Shown here piece after piece: positions 1 through 7,789 of a DNA stretch of 12,981 nt. Both the position numbers and the translations under genes were made by a program. The stretch's first letter is position 1. Every line of letters begins with the position of its first letter. The notes beneath the pieces were generated by a model that searched no databases, had not been told where the DNA came from, and saw nothing but the letters and a program-made list of their open reading frames with translations. Origin of the DNA: JANQPX01 sp039028235 (GTDB lineage Bacteria; Pseudomonadota; Alphaproteobacteria; Geminicoccales; Geminicoccaceae); NCBI GenBank assembly GCA_039028235.1, contig JBCCIN010000105.1:1-12981 (forward strand). The letters run 5' to 3'.

Positions 1-1
1 C

Positions 2-1399
2 TTGTCCTGGACCGAACAGCAGCGCACCCAGGCGGACGGCGGCCTCGGTCTGTGGTCACCGCTGACCATCCCGGCGAACGTCTATGAGGGGCAGAAGGCA
101 CCGATCGAAACCATCGCTCAGCCGAATTTCCTGGCGGTGCGCGCGGATGTCGACGACGAGGTGGTATACGCCATCACCAAGACGATCTTCGAAAACCTTC
201 CCTTCCTGAAGCGCCTGCATGCCCCCTTTCAGTTCCTGACAACCGAGCGGGCGGTTACCGCCCTTCCGGTTCCGCTTCATCCCGGAGCCCTTCGCTACTA
301 CGAGGAGATCCGCCTCGACCTGGGCAACACTGTCGTTGCCGACAACGACTATGACCTGTTCGGAGACGATCTACCCTCATCAGCCGCCATCAGACAGCGG
401 ATCGGGCAGCGTGTCGTCAGGCTGATGACCGCGGAGGACGGCACGTCCGATCTACTTGTCGACGATCTGCTGGACGTCCTGGCCGACGATGGCGACGTCA
501 GGGTGCTGCCAATTCGGGGCAAAGGGGCAGCGCACAATCTGGCCGATCTTCTCTATCTCAGCGGCATCGATATCGGCCTGCTGCAGGTCGACGCCCTTGA
601 GCGCGAGCGCCGACGCGGCGTCTATCCAGATCTGATCGGCAATCTCCGCTATATCACCAAATGGGCGGACACTGAGGTCCACCTCCTGGTGCGGAACGAC
701 ATTCTGGATATCGGGGATCTCCGCGATCAGCCTGTAAATTTCGGTCCGGAAGGCAGCGGCAGTGAGGTCACCGCCTCGATCCTGTTCAATCGAGCAAGAT
801 TGCCGGTCAAGCAGACATCTTTTGGCCACAGCCAGGCGTTGGAAAAACTGAAAGTCGGCGAGATAGCAGGCATGGTGCATGTCGCGCCGAAGCCAGTGCC
901 GCTGCTGCGCCAGGTCGAAGTGAGGGACAATCTCCGCCTTCTTTCCCTGGCGCCGTTCGAGGAGTCGGACGCCTACCGGCCGGCGGATCTGACGGTGGAG
1001 GACTATCCGACGCTGATCTTCGGCCAGCAGACGGTCAGAACGCTGGAGGTCCCTCAGGTGCTCGCGGCCTATAATTGGCCGACCGATCATGAACGCTATC
1101 CGCCGATCGCCAGCTTCGTGAGCGACTTCCTGGAGAGCCTTGGGGACCTTCAGGTACCTTGGCGTCACGCGAAATGGAAGGATGTCGATCCATCGTACAG
1201 CCTGAACGGATGGCAGCGTCATCCGGCGGTCGACGACTATCTCCGGCAGCTTCGGACGGCGGAGCGATCCGCGGGCACAGGCGGCCCGCTAAACGATCTG
1301 AGCGGAGGCGAGGCAAGGCGCGAGGGGCAAACACCAACCAATACGTCCAAGACGAAACTGTGGCCGGAAACCGGCTCGTTTCGCCGCCCGATCTTCTAG
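2..1399 (+). CDS. Tandem TAXI-family TRAP transporter solute-binding protein (5' partial)
   Basis: The frame is open to the left edge, so this is the 3' part of a longer gene and the TTG at base 2 is not a credible start. Residues 1-107 (counted from base 2) read as the C-terminal end of a TAXI solute-binding protein, with LTIPANVYEGQ, a VVYAITKTIFEN helix and the family-typical ending LHPGALRYYEE. After a linker (about 108-130) a second TAXI-like domain follows to about residue 420: lobe-1 text LADLLYLSGIDIGLLQ, the ligand-loop pattern GPEGSGSEVTA (about 250-260) and a C-terminal LAAYNWP...ERYPPIASFV stretch. TAXI proteins are periplasmic receptors that hand organic acids to TRAP permeases; no permease gene is in the window, and the ligand is unknown. 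The last 40 residues look disordered and cross a DNA hairpin. The fusion could be native or the result of a lost stop between adjacent paralogues. Confidence 0.8.
   Translation: MSWTEQQRTQADGGLGLWSPLTIPANVYEGQKAPIETIAQPNFLAVRADVDDEVVYAITKTIFENLPFLKRLHAPFQFLTTERAVTALPVPLHPGALRYYEEIRLDLGNTVVADNDYDLFGDDLPSSAAIRQRIGQRVVRLMTAEDGTSDLLVDDLLDVLADDGDVRVLPIRGKGAAHNLADLLYLSGIDIGLLQVDALERERRRGVYPDLIGNLRYITKWADTEVHLLVRNDILDIGDLRDQPVNFGPEGSGSEVTASILFNRARLPVKQTSFGHSQALEKLKVGEIAGMVHVAPKPVPLLRQVEVRDNLRLLSLAPFEESDAYRPADLTVEDYPTLIFGQQTVRTLEVPQVLAAYNWPTDHERYPPIASFVSDFLESLGDLQVPWRHAKWKDVDPSYSLNGWQRHPAVDDYLRQLRTAERSAGTGGPLNDLSGGEARREGQTPTNTSKTKLWPETGSFRRPIF
1353..1383. terminator. Hairpin at the convergent gene junction, possible terminator
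   Basis: CGAAAC (1353-1358) pairs with GTTTCG (1378-1383), and inside it GCCGG (1363-1367) pairs perfectly with CCGGC (1371-1375) around an AAA loop, separated by a small internal loop. It lies over the last codons of the TAXI gene, next to the 4-base gap before the convergent phosphotransferase gene, where a terminator is expected. No long T-run follows on either strand, so termination activity is inference. Confidence 0.4.
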
Positions 1400-1403
1400 G
1401 CGC

Positions 1404-2429
1404 TCACCCCTTCTCGACAAGAGACCAGGCGAGCCGGGCATAGGCTTCGCTCAGCCGTCCGACATCCTCGGCGTCGTCGGACGCCGCGTTGCCCTGCAGC
1501 GCACGCTTGGCGATGCCCTCGAAGATCACGGCAAAGCGGAACATCGAGAAGGCCAGATGGAAGATGGTAATGCAGTCCGATCGCCCGACCGTCCGACAGT
1601 AGCGTTGGACATAGCTCTCGAGGCTCGGAATGCCGAGAGTAGCCAGGTCATGCCCGGCGATGCCGACATACATATCCGGCGTGGCGTGCCACAGCATGCC
1701 GTTGAAGGCGAGATCAGCAAGCGGATGGCCCAGTGTCGACAGCTCCCAATCCAAGATCGCGATGACCTCGGGCCTCTCCTGGTGAAACATCAGATTGCCG
1801 AGCCGGTAGTCCCCGTGAACGATCGTCGTCTCGTCGCCTCCCTCGATATGGTCCGGCAGCCAGGCGATCAGACGTTCAATATCGGGAATGTCCCGGGTCT
1901 TCGATGATTCCCACTGGCGGCTCCAGCGTGCGATCTGCCTTTCGAAATAGCCGCCGGGCCGGCCAAAGCCTTCGAGGCCGGCCGCTTTCCAGTCCACCAG
2001 GTGTAGCTTTGCGAGCGCGTCGTTCATCGCGACGTAGATATGAGATCGTTCCTCAGCGCTCAAACCAGGTAGGAGCGAGTCGTGAAAGACTCGTCCATCT
2101 AGCGCTTCCATGACGTAGAAGAGCGTACCGATGACCTCCCGATCCTCGCAAAGATGCAGCATGGCTGGCACCGGGACATCAGTCCCGGCGAGTGCCCGCT
2201 GCACGTGATATTCGCGATCGACCGCATGGGCCGATGGCAGCAGATCGCCAGGCGGCTGTTTTCGCAGCACCACATCCCGGTCGCCATAGCTCAGCCGATA
2301 GGTAGGGTTCGACTGTCCGCCGCCGATCTTGATGATTTTCCGAAGTCCGCCTTTCAGCTCCGGCAGGACCTCACCGAGATAGTCCTGCAATCGCCTGGCA
2401 TCGACATCGACGCCTGCCTCAACCGTCAC
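1404..2429 (-). CDS. APH/choline-kinase-like phosphotransferase family protein
   Basis: A 341-residue protein of the aminoglycoside-phosphotransferase fold, in the cytosolic subfamily often annotated near acyl-CoA dehydrogenases (ACAD10/11-like). Visible motifs are the nucleotide loop GGGQSNPTY (37-44), the ATP-binding lysine in VLRKQP (K57), the catalytic loop HGDYRLGN (H205, D207, N212) and the metal-binding DWE (D227). All catalytic positions are present, so it is probably an active kinase of a small molecule. The substrate is unknown and antibiotic resistance is not implied. The GTG start at 2429 has AGGGAG a few bases upstream; an ATG just upstream is in another frame and quickly reaches a stop. 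It lies 102 bp after the DUF2783 gene in the same direction with no strong terminator between, so it may be the last gene of the hmgA operon. It converges on the TAXI gene. Confidence 0.85.
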   Translation of the reverse strand: MTVEAGVDVDARRLQDYLGEVLPELKGGLRKIIKIGGGQSNPTYRLSYGDRDVVLRKQPPGDLLPSAHAVDREYHVQRALAGTDVPVPAMLHLCEDREVIGTLFYVMEALDGRVFHDSLLPGLSAEERSHIYVAMNDALAKLHLVDWKAAGLEGFGRPGGYFERQIARWSRQWESSKTRDIPDIERLIAWLPDHIEGGDETTIVHGDYRLGNLMFHQERPEVIAILDWELSTLGHPLADLAFNGMLWHATPDMYVGIAGHDLATLGIPSLESYVQRYCRTVGRSDCITIFHLAFSMFRFAVIFEGIAKRALQGNAASDDAEDVGRLSEAYARLAWSLVEKG

Positions 2430-2531
2430 GCCCGTCGCTCCCTCGAAAGCCCTTCTCGAACCATGATGGTCGCATATCAGGAGTGGGTCCAGGCCGCCAC
2501 TTAGACGACAAAGAGGCTTGACCCTCGCCCC

Positions 2532-2753
2532 TTAACTGCCGTCTGCTCCATCACCCGCTTTTGATGCGAGATCGATGGCGTCCTGAAGTACGAGCGGATC
2601 ACCGATATGATTGGCAAGGACGAGTACGAGACGCGCGTTCAGCGCCTGACTTGCCTCGTTGTCGAGACCCTTGTGAGCCTGGAGCAAACGCTCGTAGAAA
2701 CCGTCGGCATCGGGCATGTTAGGCGCCGTGACCAACCTTTTTCTTGATATCAA
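2532..2753 (-). CDS. DUF2783 small protein, candidate coupling subunit of the flavin hydroxylase
   Basis: A 73-residue protein with the DUF2783 pattern: NMPDADGFYERLLQAHKGL, then SQALNARLVLVLANHIGD and an alanine-rich end. It has no signal peptide or membrane segment. The TTG start at 2753 overlaps the TGA stop of the hydroxylase gene (TTGA) and has GGGAGG seven bases upstream, which suggests translational coupling and fixed stoichiometry. A second in-frame TTG at 2735 is a possible but weaker start. DUF2783 proteins typically sit beside this type of FAD oxidoreductase (family knowledge from memory). In Pseudomonas putida U, 3-hydroxyphenylacetate 6-hydroxylase has a flavoprotein (MhaA) and a small coupling protein (MhaB). 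I infer that this protein is an equivalent of MhaB; similarity was not tested. Confidence 0.8.
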   Translation of the reverse strand: MISRKRLVTAPNMPDADGFYERLLQAHKGLDNEASQALNARLVLVLANHIGDPLVLQDAIDLASKAGDGADGS

Positions 2754-4306
2754 AGCGCGCCCTCCCAGATCGCGTTCACCGCGGCGCCTATCGTCTCGGC
2801 ATCAGCCTCGGTCCAGCGCGCTACGACTACCTGATCCGGACGAATCAGATAAAGGGCGGCGGTGGCCTTGCCGAGATAGCGACTGCGGATGAAAGTTGTT
2901 TCCTCCAGCTTGAGACCGCGGCAGCCGTCCATGGGCGGTGCATCGACACCGATCGAGAGGAGCACAGGCTTTCGACCAAGCCGACCGAGAAGCCAGCCAT
3001 CGCCAAGCGGTACGTCGGGGGCGACGGCGCCAGGCCGACTGGCGTCGGGGAAAGACGGATCGTCCGGCGCCCCGTCGAGCGGATAGACGGAAGGCTTGGA
3101 AAGCCGTCCCGAATTGACCATCGGCCTTGCGAAGTCCGCATGTTCAGCAAGCGTCAGGATCTGGTCACGGAACAGACGCTCGACGCCGTCGGCCGGTGTC
3201 ATGAAGCGTGTCGAGCGGGAGGAATGACGGAGGTTTTCGGCAGCGGCGAACCGGCGTTCGCGGTCATAGGCGTCGAGAAGCCCGGCCCCTGCCCTGCCCT
3301 CGACCACGGCCGCGAGACGCCAGCCTAGGGCGTCGACATCCTGCAGGCCGCCATTGCCGCCGCGCGCGCCGAAGGGCGAGACGACATGGGCACTATCGCC
3401 GCAGAAGATCACTTGGTCATGGACGAAGCGCTCGAGCTTTCGGCATTGGAAGGTATAAATACTGACCCAGTCGAGACGAAAGTCGCCATGGCCGACGACG
3501 CGTTCGATCCGCGGGATCACGCACTCGGGCTTCTTCTCCTCATCGACATCCGCGTCCCAGCCGAGCTGCAGGTCAATGCGGTAGATGTCGTCCGGCTGCT
3601 TGTGCAGGAGAGCGGACTGGCCCGGATGAAAGGTCGGCTCGAACCAGAAGCGGCGCTCAGACGGGAAATCAGCCTTCATCTCGATGTCGGCGATCAGAAA
3701 GCGCTCTTCGAACAGCTCGCCTTCGAAGTCGAGGTTCATTATCGCGCGGATTGGTGAGCGGGCACCGTCGCAGGCGACGACATAGTGGGCGTCAAGCGCA
3801 TAGGCGCCATCAGACGTCTCGATCGACAGGGTGATGTCGTCAGCGTTTTGGGAAAGCCCGGTCACCTCGTTCTTAAAGCGCAAATCGATCAAGTCCGAAG
3901 CCTGGCAGGCCGCGGCCAGGTATTCCTCGACGTAGTATTGCTGCAGGTTGACGAAGGCCGGCATCTTGTGGCCGTCCTCGGGAAGCAGGTCGAAATTGAA
4001 CACCTCCCGATCCCGATGATAGGTGCGCCCGACCTTCCAGGTGACGCCCTTTTCGACACATGCATCGCCAACACCAATGCGGTCTAGAATTTCAAGCGAA
4101 CGTTTGGACCAGCAGATCGCGCGCGATCCAATTGAAACGACGTCGTTGTCATCGAGGACGACGCTCGCCACGCCGTGCTGCGCAAGTTCGAGGGCCAAGG
4201 CGAGACCAATTGGCCCAGCACCGACGATCGCCACGGCGTGGCGAGGCTCGGTCTCAGTCAGGCCGGGGGGCGGGATGTAGTCGAAGCGTTTGTAGTCATA
4301 GGCCAT
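2750..4306 (-). CDS. FAD-dependent aromatic hydroxylase (PheA/TfdB-type), possible 3-hydroxyphenylacetate 6-hydroxylase
   Basis: A 518-residue class A flavoprotein monooxygenase. It has the dinucleotide fold GAGPIG (29-34), the DG motif in VVACDGARSPIR (D180, G181), and the FAD-ribose GD motif in FCGDSAHVVSPFGARGGNGG (G303, D304) followed by LQDVDALGW. The C-terminal third (about 400-518) is consistent with the thioredoxin-like extension of phenol hydroxylases. Such enzymes use NAD(P)H and O2 to hydroxylate phenolic acids in the cytosol. Its place downstream of hmgA and fah, and its coupling to a 73-residue partner gene, suggest that it makes homogentisate, most simply from 3-hydroxyphenylacetate by para-hydroxylation. 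The substrate is inference; 3-hydroxybenzoate- or 3-(3-hydroxyphenyl)propionate-type substrates are alternatives. The ATG at 4306 has only a weak ribosome site (GAG). It lies 106 bp after the MBL gene. Confidence 0.85.
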   Translation of the reverse strand: MAYDYKRFDYIPPPGLTETEPRHAVAIVGAGPIGLALALELAQHGVASVVLDDNDVVSIGSRAICWSKRSLEILDRIGVGDACVEKGVTWKVGRTYHRDREVFNFDLLPEDGHKMPAFVNLQQYYVEEYLAAACQASDLIDLRFKNEVTGLSQNADDITLSIETSDGAYALDAHYVVACDGARSPIRAIMNLDFEGELFEERFLIADIEMKADFPSERRFWFEPTFHPGQSALLHKQPDDIYRIDLQLGWDADVDEEKKPECVIPRIERVVGHGDFRLDWVSIYTFQCRKLERFVHDQVIFCGDSAHVVSPFGARGGNGGLQDVDALGWRLAAVVEGRAGAGLLDAYDRERRFAAAENLRHSSRSTRFMTPADGVERLFRDQILTLAEHADFARPMVNSGRLSKPSVYPLDGAPDDPSFPDASRPGAVAPDVPLGDGWLLGRLGRKPVLLSIGVDAPPMDGCRGLKLEETTFIRSRYLGKATAALYLIRPDQVVVARWTEADAETIGAAVNAIWEGAL

Positions 4307-4412
4307 GGCTCAGTTCTCGTCCGGAACGCTAACGATCAGATTGTTCAAGACCTTGGGCGCAAACCCTTGATGAAGGCATCTCCGGTCCGAGTCGATGAAG
4401 TGGCGGCGGCAA

Positions 4413-5363
4413 CTAGGTTTGGAGGGCCTCCCACATGTCGATATCCCGCTCGGCCGTCCAGATACGCGGTGTGTCGATGTCGCGGGCTTCGTCATAGGCG
4501 CGGGAGACGTTGAAGGGCAGACAGTGCTCATAGATGGCATAGGTCTTGAACTTCGGATCGCAGACATCGCGGCAGGCGGCCATCGCCTCCTTGAGCGAGC
4601 CGCCGCCAAGGGCCACGCGCGCAACCGAGCGATAGGTCGTGTCGACGAAATCTGCGGTCGAATTAAGCGCGGCGTTGACCATGTCCGGACCCACCAGCGC
4701 ATCGCCTCGTCCGGGTGCTATGGAATCGAGATTCCAGCGGCGGATCGCGTCGAGTGTGTCGGGCCAGTCATGGAAATGGCCGTCGCCGCAATAGCAGGCG
4801 GAGTGGTATTCGACGATGTCACCGGTGAACATCACATTCGCGTCGGGCACGAAGGCAACGATGTCGCCGGCAGTGTGCGCGCGTCCAAGAAACATCAGAT
4901 CGACCCGGCGCTTGCCGAGATAGACAGTCATGCGATCGTTGAAGGTGATGGTCGGCCAGGTGAGACCGGGAATGGACTCATGGCCTTCAAATAGACGCGG
5001 AAAGCGCTGGAATTCTGAATCCCAATCCTCCCGGCCGCGCTCGGCCACCATGGCGCGCGCCTTTTCGCTCATAATGATGGTCGGCGCCTTATAGGCGGAG
5101 GCACCGAGGACGCGCACGGCGTGGTAATGAGTGAGCACCAGATGGCTGATGGGCTTGTCGGTGACGCTCTGCACCCGCTCGATGACCTTTTCGGCCAGAC
5201 GCGGCGTCGCCTGCGCTTCGATGATCATGACGCTGTCGTCGCCAATGATCACGCCGGAATTGGGATCACCCTCAGCGGTGAAGGCGTGGAGCCCCTCGCC
5301 GATCTCGGTGAACGAGATTGTTTTCTTGGTGAGATCGCCCGCGGATGCAAATTGCTTGCTCAT
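4413..5363 (-). CDS. MBL-fold hydrolase with a degenerate second metal site
   Basis: A 316-residue metallo-beta-lactamase-fold protein without signal peptide. The canonical HxHxDH motif appears as THYHAVR: H79 and H81 are kept, but the Asp and His become V83 and R84. Downstream, H163 (GRAHTAG) and bridging D182 (FTGD) are kept, while the last histidine (usual PGHG) is R219 in PGRGD. Compared with glyoxalase II, all metal-1 ligands remain and all ligands exclusive to metal 2 are lost, so a mononuclear centre is likely (inference). I recall the THYHAVRVLGASAY block as a feature of a subfamily in homogentisate-type loci, so this is probably not decay. The substrate is unknown; a lactone or ester by-product of aromatic degradation is one possibility. 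The ATG overlaps the fah stop (ATGA) and has GGTGGAGAAGG upstream, so translation is probably coupled. Confidence 0.85.
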   Translation of the reverse strand: MSKQFASAGDLTKKTISFTEIGEGLHAFTAEGDPNSGVIIGDDSVMIIEAQATPRLAEKVIERVQSVTDKPISHLVLTHYHAVRVLGASAYKAPTIIMSEKARAMVAERGREDWDSEFQRFPRLFEGHESIPGLTWPTITFNDRMTVYLGKRRVDLMFLGRAHTAGDIVAFVPDANVMFTGDIVEYHSACYCGDGHFHDWPDTLDAIRRWNLDSIAPGRGDALVGPDMVNAALNSTADFVDTTYRSVARVALGGGSLKEAMAACRDVCDPKFKTYAIYEHCLPFNVSRAYDEARDIDTPRIWTAERDIDMWEALQT

Positions 5364-6379
5364 GCCTTCTCCACCTGTTGGTCGATGGCGCCGAAAATCG
5401 AGCGGCCATCCTTGTCCTTCATTTCAATGCGTACGCGATCGCCAAATCCCATGAACGGCGTCGTCGGCTTGCCGTCCCGGATCGTCTCGATCATGCGGAT
5501 TTCGGCGATGCAGGAATAGCCCCTGCCGCCATCGGCGACGGGCTTTCCGGGAGAGCCGTCCGCATCCTTGTTGGAGACTGTGCCGGAGCCGACGATCGAG
5601 CCCGCGCAAAGCGGCCTCGTCTTCGCGGCATGGGCGATGAGCTTGCCGAAGTCGAAGGTCATGTCCTCGCCGGCCTCAGCCCGGCCGAAGGGTTTTTCGT
5701 TGTAGGCGACCAGGAGCGGCAGATGCAGCTTGCCTTCCCGCCACGCCTCGCCTAGTTCCTCTTGGGTGACCGCGACCGGCGAGAAAGCCGACGATGGCTT
5801 CGCCTGAAAAAAGCCGAACCCCTTAGCAAGCTCCGCCGGGATCAGGCCACGGAGCGAGACGTCGTTCACCAGCATGACCAGACGGATCGCGTCCCTCGCC
5901 TGTTCGGGCGTCACGCCCATGGGTACGTCGCCAGTGATCACCGCGATCTCGGCCTCGAAATCGATGCCCCAGCCGGGCACGGCCTCTTCTGGAAAGCGGA
6001 TTTCTTCGCACGGGCCGAGAAAACTGTCCGAACCACCCTGGTACATCAACGGATCGGTCCAGAAGCTCTCAGGAAGCTCGGCGCCGCGCGCCTTTCGGAC
6101 CAGCTCGACATGGTTCACATATGCCGAGCCGTCGGCCCACTGAAAAGCGCGTGGCAGCGGCGATGCAGCCTCGGTCGGCTCGAAGGTGAGCGTCGCCACG
6201 CTTTTTTCGTCCACCGCTTTTGCGAGGTCGGCAAGGTCCGGTGCTACGTCGTCCCAGTGGTCCAGCGCCGTCTGCAGGGTCGGTGCGATGTCGCCGGCCT
6301 CGGCATAGCGGTCGAGATCGCCTGACACCGCCACCAGCCGACCATCCCGCGTCCCATCTTTCAACGTCGCGAGCTTCAT
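5360..6379 (-). CDS. fah: Fumarylacetoacetate hydrolase (fumarylacetoacetase), short bacterial form
   Basis: A 339-residue cytosolic enzyme of the FAH family that hydrolyses 4-fumarylacetoacetate to fumarate and acetoacetate, the last step of homogentisate degradation. The family core is complete: GIDFEAEIAVI supplies metal ligands E142 and E144, LVNDVSLRG supplies D173, then KGFGFFQAKPSSAFSP (186-201) and the GSGTVSNKD region follow. It is shorter than the roughly 420-residue eukaryotic and Pseudomonas forms, as is usual in alphaproteobacteria. The ATG at 6379 is preceded by GGGAGA. It follows hmgA after 41 bp and overlaps the MBL gene by 4 bases, so it is the second gene of the operon. Assignment to the true substrate rests on the adjacent hmgA; related FAH-family enzymes act on other acylpyruvates. 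Confidence 0.92.
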   Translation of the reverse strand: MKLATLKDGTRDGRLVAVSGDLDRYAEAGDIAPTLQTALDHWDDVAPDLADLAKAVDEKSVATLTFEPTEAASPLPRAFQWADGSAYVNHVELVRKARGAELPESFWTDPLMYQGGSDSFLGPCEEIRFPEEAVPGWGIDFEAEIAVITGDVPMGVTPEQARDAIRLVMLVNDVSLRGLIPAELAKGFGFFQAKPSSAFSPVAVTQEELGEAWREGKLHLPLLVAYNEKPFGRAEAGEDMTFDFGKLIAHAAKTRPLCAGSIVGSGTVSNKDADGSPGKPVADGGRGYSCIAEIRMIETIRDGKPTTPFMGFGDRVRIEMKDKDGRSIFGAIDQQVEKA

Positions 6380-6420
6380 GCTCTCCCGTCTCCCTCAGAT
6401 CCAGCCAAGCCTCGAAAAAA

Positions 6421-7782
6421 CTACTTCTTGCCGGGGGTGTCGTCGAATTTCTTTTCGATATCCTTCCAGCAGTCGATATAGTCGTCCTGTAGCGGCGCTT
6501 CCTTGGCGGCGAAGGCGGTCAGATGCTGCGGGAAGCGGGTCTCGAACATGAAGCTCATGGTCTGGTCGAGCTTATGAGGTTCGAGCGCCGCATTGGACGC
6601 TTTCTCGAAGGCTTCGCGGTCGGGTCCATGGGGCAGCATCATGTTGTGGAGGCTCATGCCGCCCGGCACGAAACCCTTTGGCTTGGCGTCATACTGGCCA
6701 TAGATGTTGCCCATAAGCTCGGACATGACGTTCTTGTGATACCAGGGCGGGCGGAAGGTGTCTTCCATCACCATCCAGCGCTCGCGGAACAGGACGAAAT
6801 CGATATTGGCCGTGCCGGGCAGGCCGGACGGGGCGGTCAGCACAGTGAAGATCGAGGGGTCGGGATGGTCAAAGAGAATCGCCCCGATTGGACAGTAATT
6901 GCGGAGATCGTATTTTACCGGCGCGTAGTTACCGTGCCAGGCGACCACGTCCAGCGGGGAGTGACCGATCTTGGTCTCATGGAACTGCCCGCACCATTTG
7001 ATCGTCAGCGTCGACGGCCCATCTAGATCCTCGAAGGCAGCGACCGGCGTCTTGAAGTCTCGACGGTTCGCCATGCAGTTGGCGCCGATCGGGCCGCGGC
7101 CGGGCAACTCGAACTTCTGGCCATAGTTTTCGCAGACGAAGCCACGTGCCGGACCTTCCGGAAGCTCGACCCGGTAGACTAGGCCGCGGGGTATGATCGC
7201 GATCTCCTTTGGCTCCAAATCGATGACACCGAGCTCAGTGCAAAAGCGAAGCCGCCCGTCCTGCGGCACGACCAGAAGCTCACTGTCGGCGGAATAGAAA
7301 TAGGCGTCGACCATCGACTCGGTGACGAGATAAATATGCGCTGCCATGCCCGTCTGGGTGTTGACGTCGCCCGCCGTGGTCATGGTGCGCATGCCGGTGA
7401 GCCAATTGAGCGGCGCATCGCTATGGGGTATTGGATCCCAGCGATACTGGCCAAGCGAGATCACATCTGGATCGACGTTCGGCGCAGACTGCCAATAGGG
7501 CAACGCGATTTTTTGATAACGGCCCGAATGCTTTACCGACGGGCGGATGCGATAGCACCAGGTGCGCTCGTTCTTGTGGCTCGGTGCGGTGAACGCGGTG
7601 CCGGAGAGCTGCTCACCATAGAGTCCGTAATTGCATCTTTGCGGACTATTCATGCCCTGAGGCAAGGCACCAAGCAGCGCTTCAGTCTCAAAGTCGTTGC
7701 CGAAGCCTGACATATAGCCTTCGAACGTGCCGGCCTCGCCCGGAGTACGAATCATGTCATCGGCGCGTCCCGGGGTGTTCAC
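6421..7782 (-). CDS. hmgA: Homogentisate 1,2-dioxygenase
   Basis: A 453-residue non-heme Fe(II) dioxygenase that cleaves the ring of homogentisate to 4-maleylacetoacetate. The N-terminal YMSGFGNDFETEA and GLYGEQLSGTAFTAPS are diagnostic. Iron ligands are visible in FRPPWYHKNVMSELMGNIYG (H349, E355) and LPHGPD (H385), with the same 6- and 30-residue spacing as human H335, E341 and H371. I chose the GTG at 7782 because GGAGG lies exactly seven bases upstream; earlier in-frame ATG (7806) and TTG (7812) codons lack such a site and would run into the regulatory region. It is the first gene of the - strand operon and is divergent from the MarR gene, which probably represses it. Length and catalytic residues are complete. 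Confidence 0.97.
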   Translation of the reverse strand: MNTPGRADDMIRTPGEAGTFEGYMSGFGNDFETEALLGALPQGMNSPQRCNYGLYGEQLSGTAFTAPSHKNERTWCYRIRPSVKHSGRYQKIALPYWQSAPNVDPDVISLGQYRWDPIPHSDAPLNWLTGMRTMTTAGDVNTQTGMAAHIYLVTESMVDAYFYSADSELLVVPQDGRLRFCTELGVIDLEPKEIAIIPRGLVYRVELPEGPARGFVCENYGQKFELPGRGPIGANCMANRRDFKTPVAAFEDLDGPSTLTIKWCGQFHETKIGHSPLDVVAWHGNYAPVKYDLRNYCPIGAILFDHPDPSIFTVLTAPSGLPGTANIDFVLFRERWMVMEDTFRPPWYHKNVMSELMGNIYGQYDAKPKGFVPGGMSLHNMMLPHGPDREAFEKASNAALEPHKLDQTMSFMFETRFPQHLTAFAAKEAPLQDDYIDCWKDIEKKFDDTPGKK

Positions 7783-7789
7783 TGTCCAT

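Noticed and set aside
452..1222. Long open frame on the - strand (256 codons) opposite the TAXI gene
   Set aside because: It lies wholly within a better-supported coding frame, its translation is rich in Arg/His/Gln with no family motif, and it fits a GC-rich antisense shadow.
1404..2429. Aminoglycoside resistance gene
   Set aside because: The APH fold is shared by many small-molecule kinases; the sequence style matches the ACAD10-like housekeeping group and the context is catabolic.
2744..3328. 194-codon + strand open frame opposite the hydroxylase
   Set aside because: The opposite strand encodes a flavin hydroxylase with FAD motifs; this frame shows no domain pattern.
4310..4702. 130-codon - strand frame overlapping the end of the MBL gene
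   Set aside because: Most of it is a basic, low-quality translation inside the MBL gene; only its last residues look protein-like, reported as a low-interest remnant.
4395..4994. 199-codon + strand open frame opposite the MBL gene
   Set aside because: Shadow of the MBL-fold gene, whose metal motifs are visible; no independent support.
5762..6325. 187-codon + strand open frame opposite fah
   Set aside because: Antisense to a complete FAH gene with catalytic residues; no recognisable protein family.
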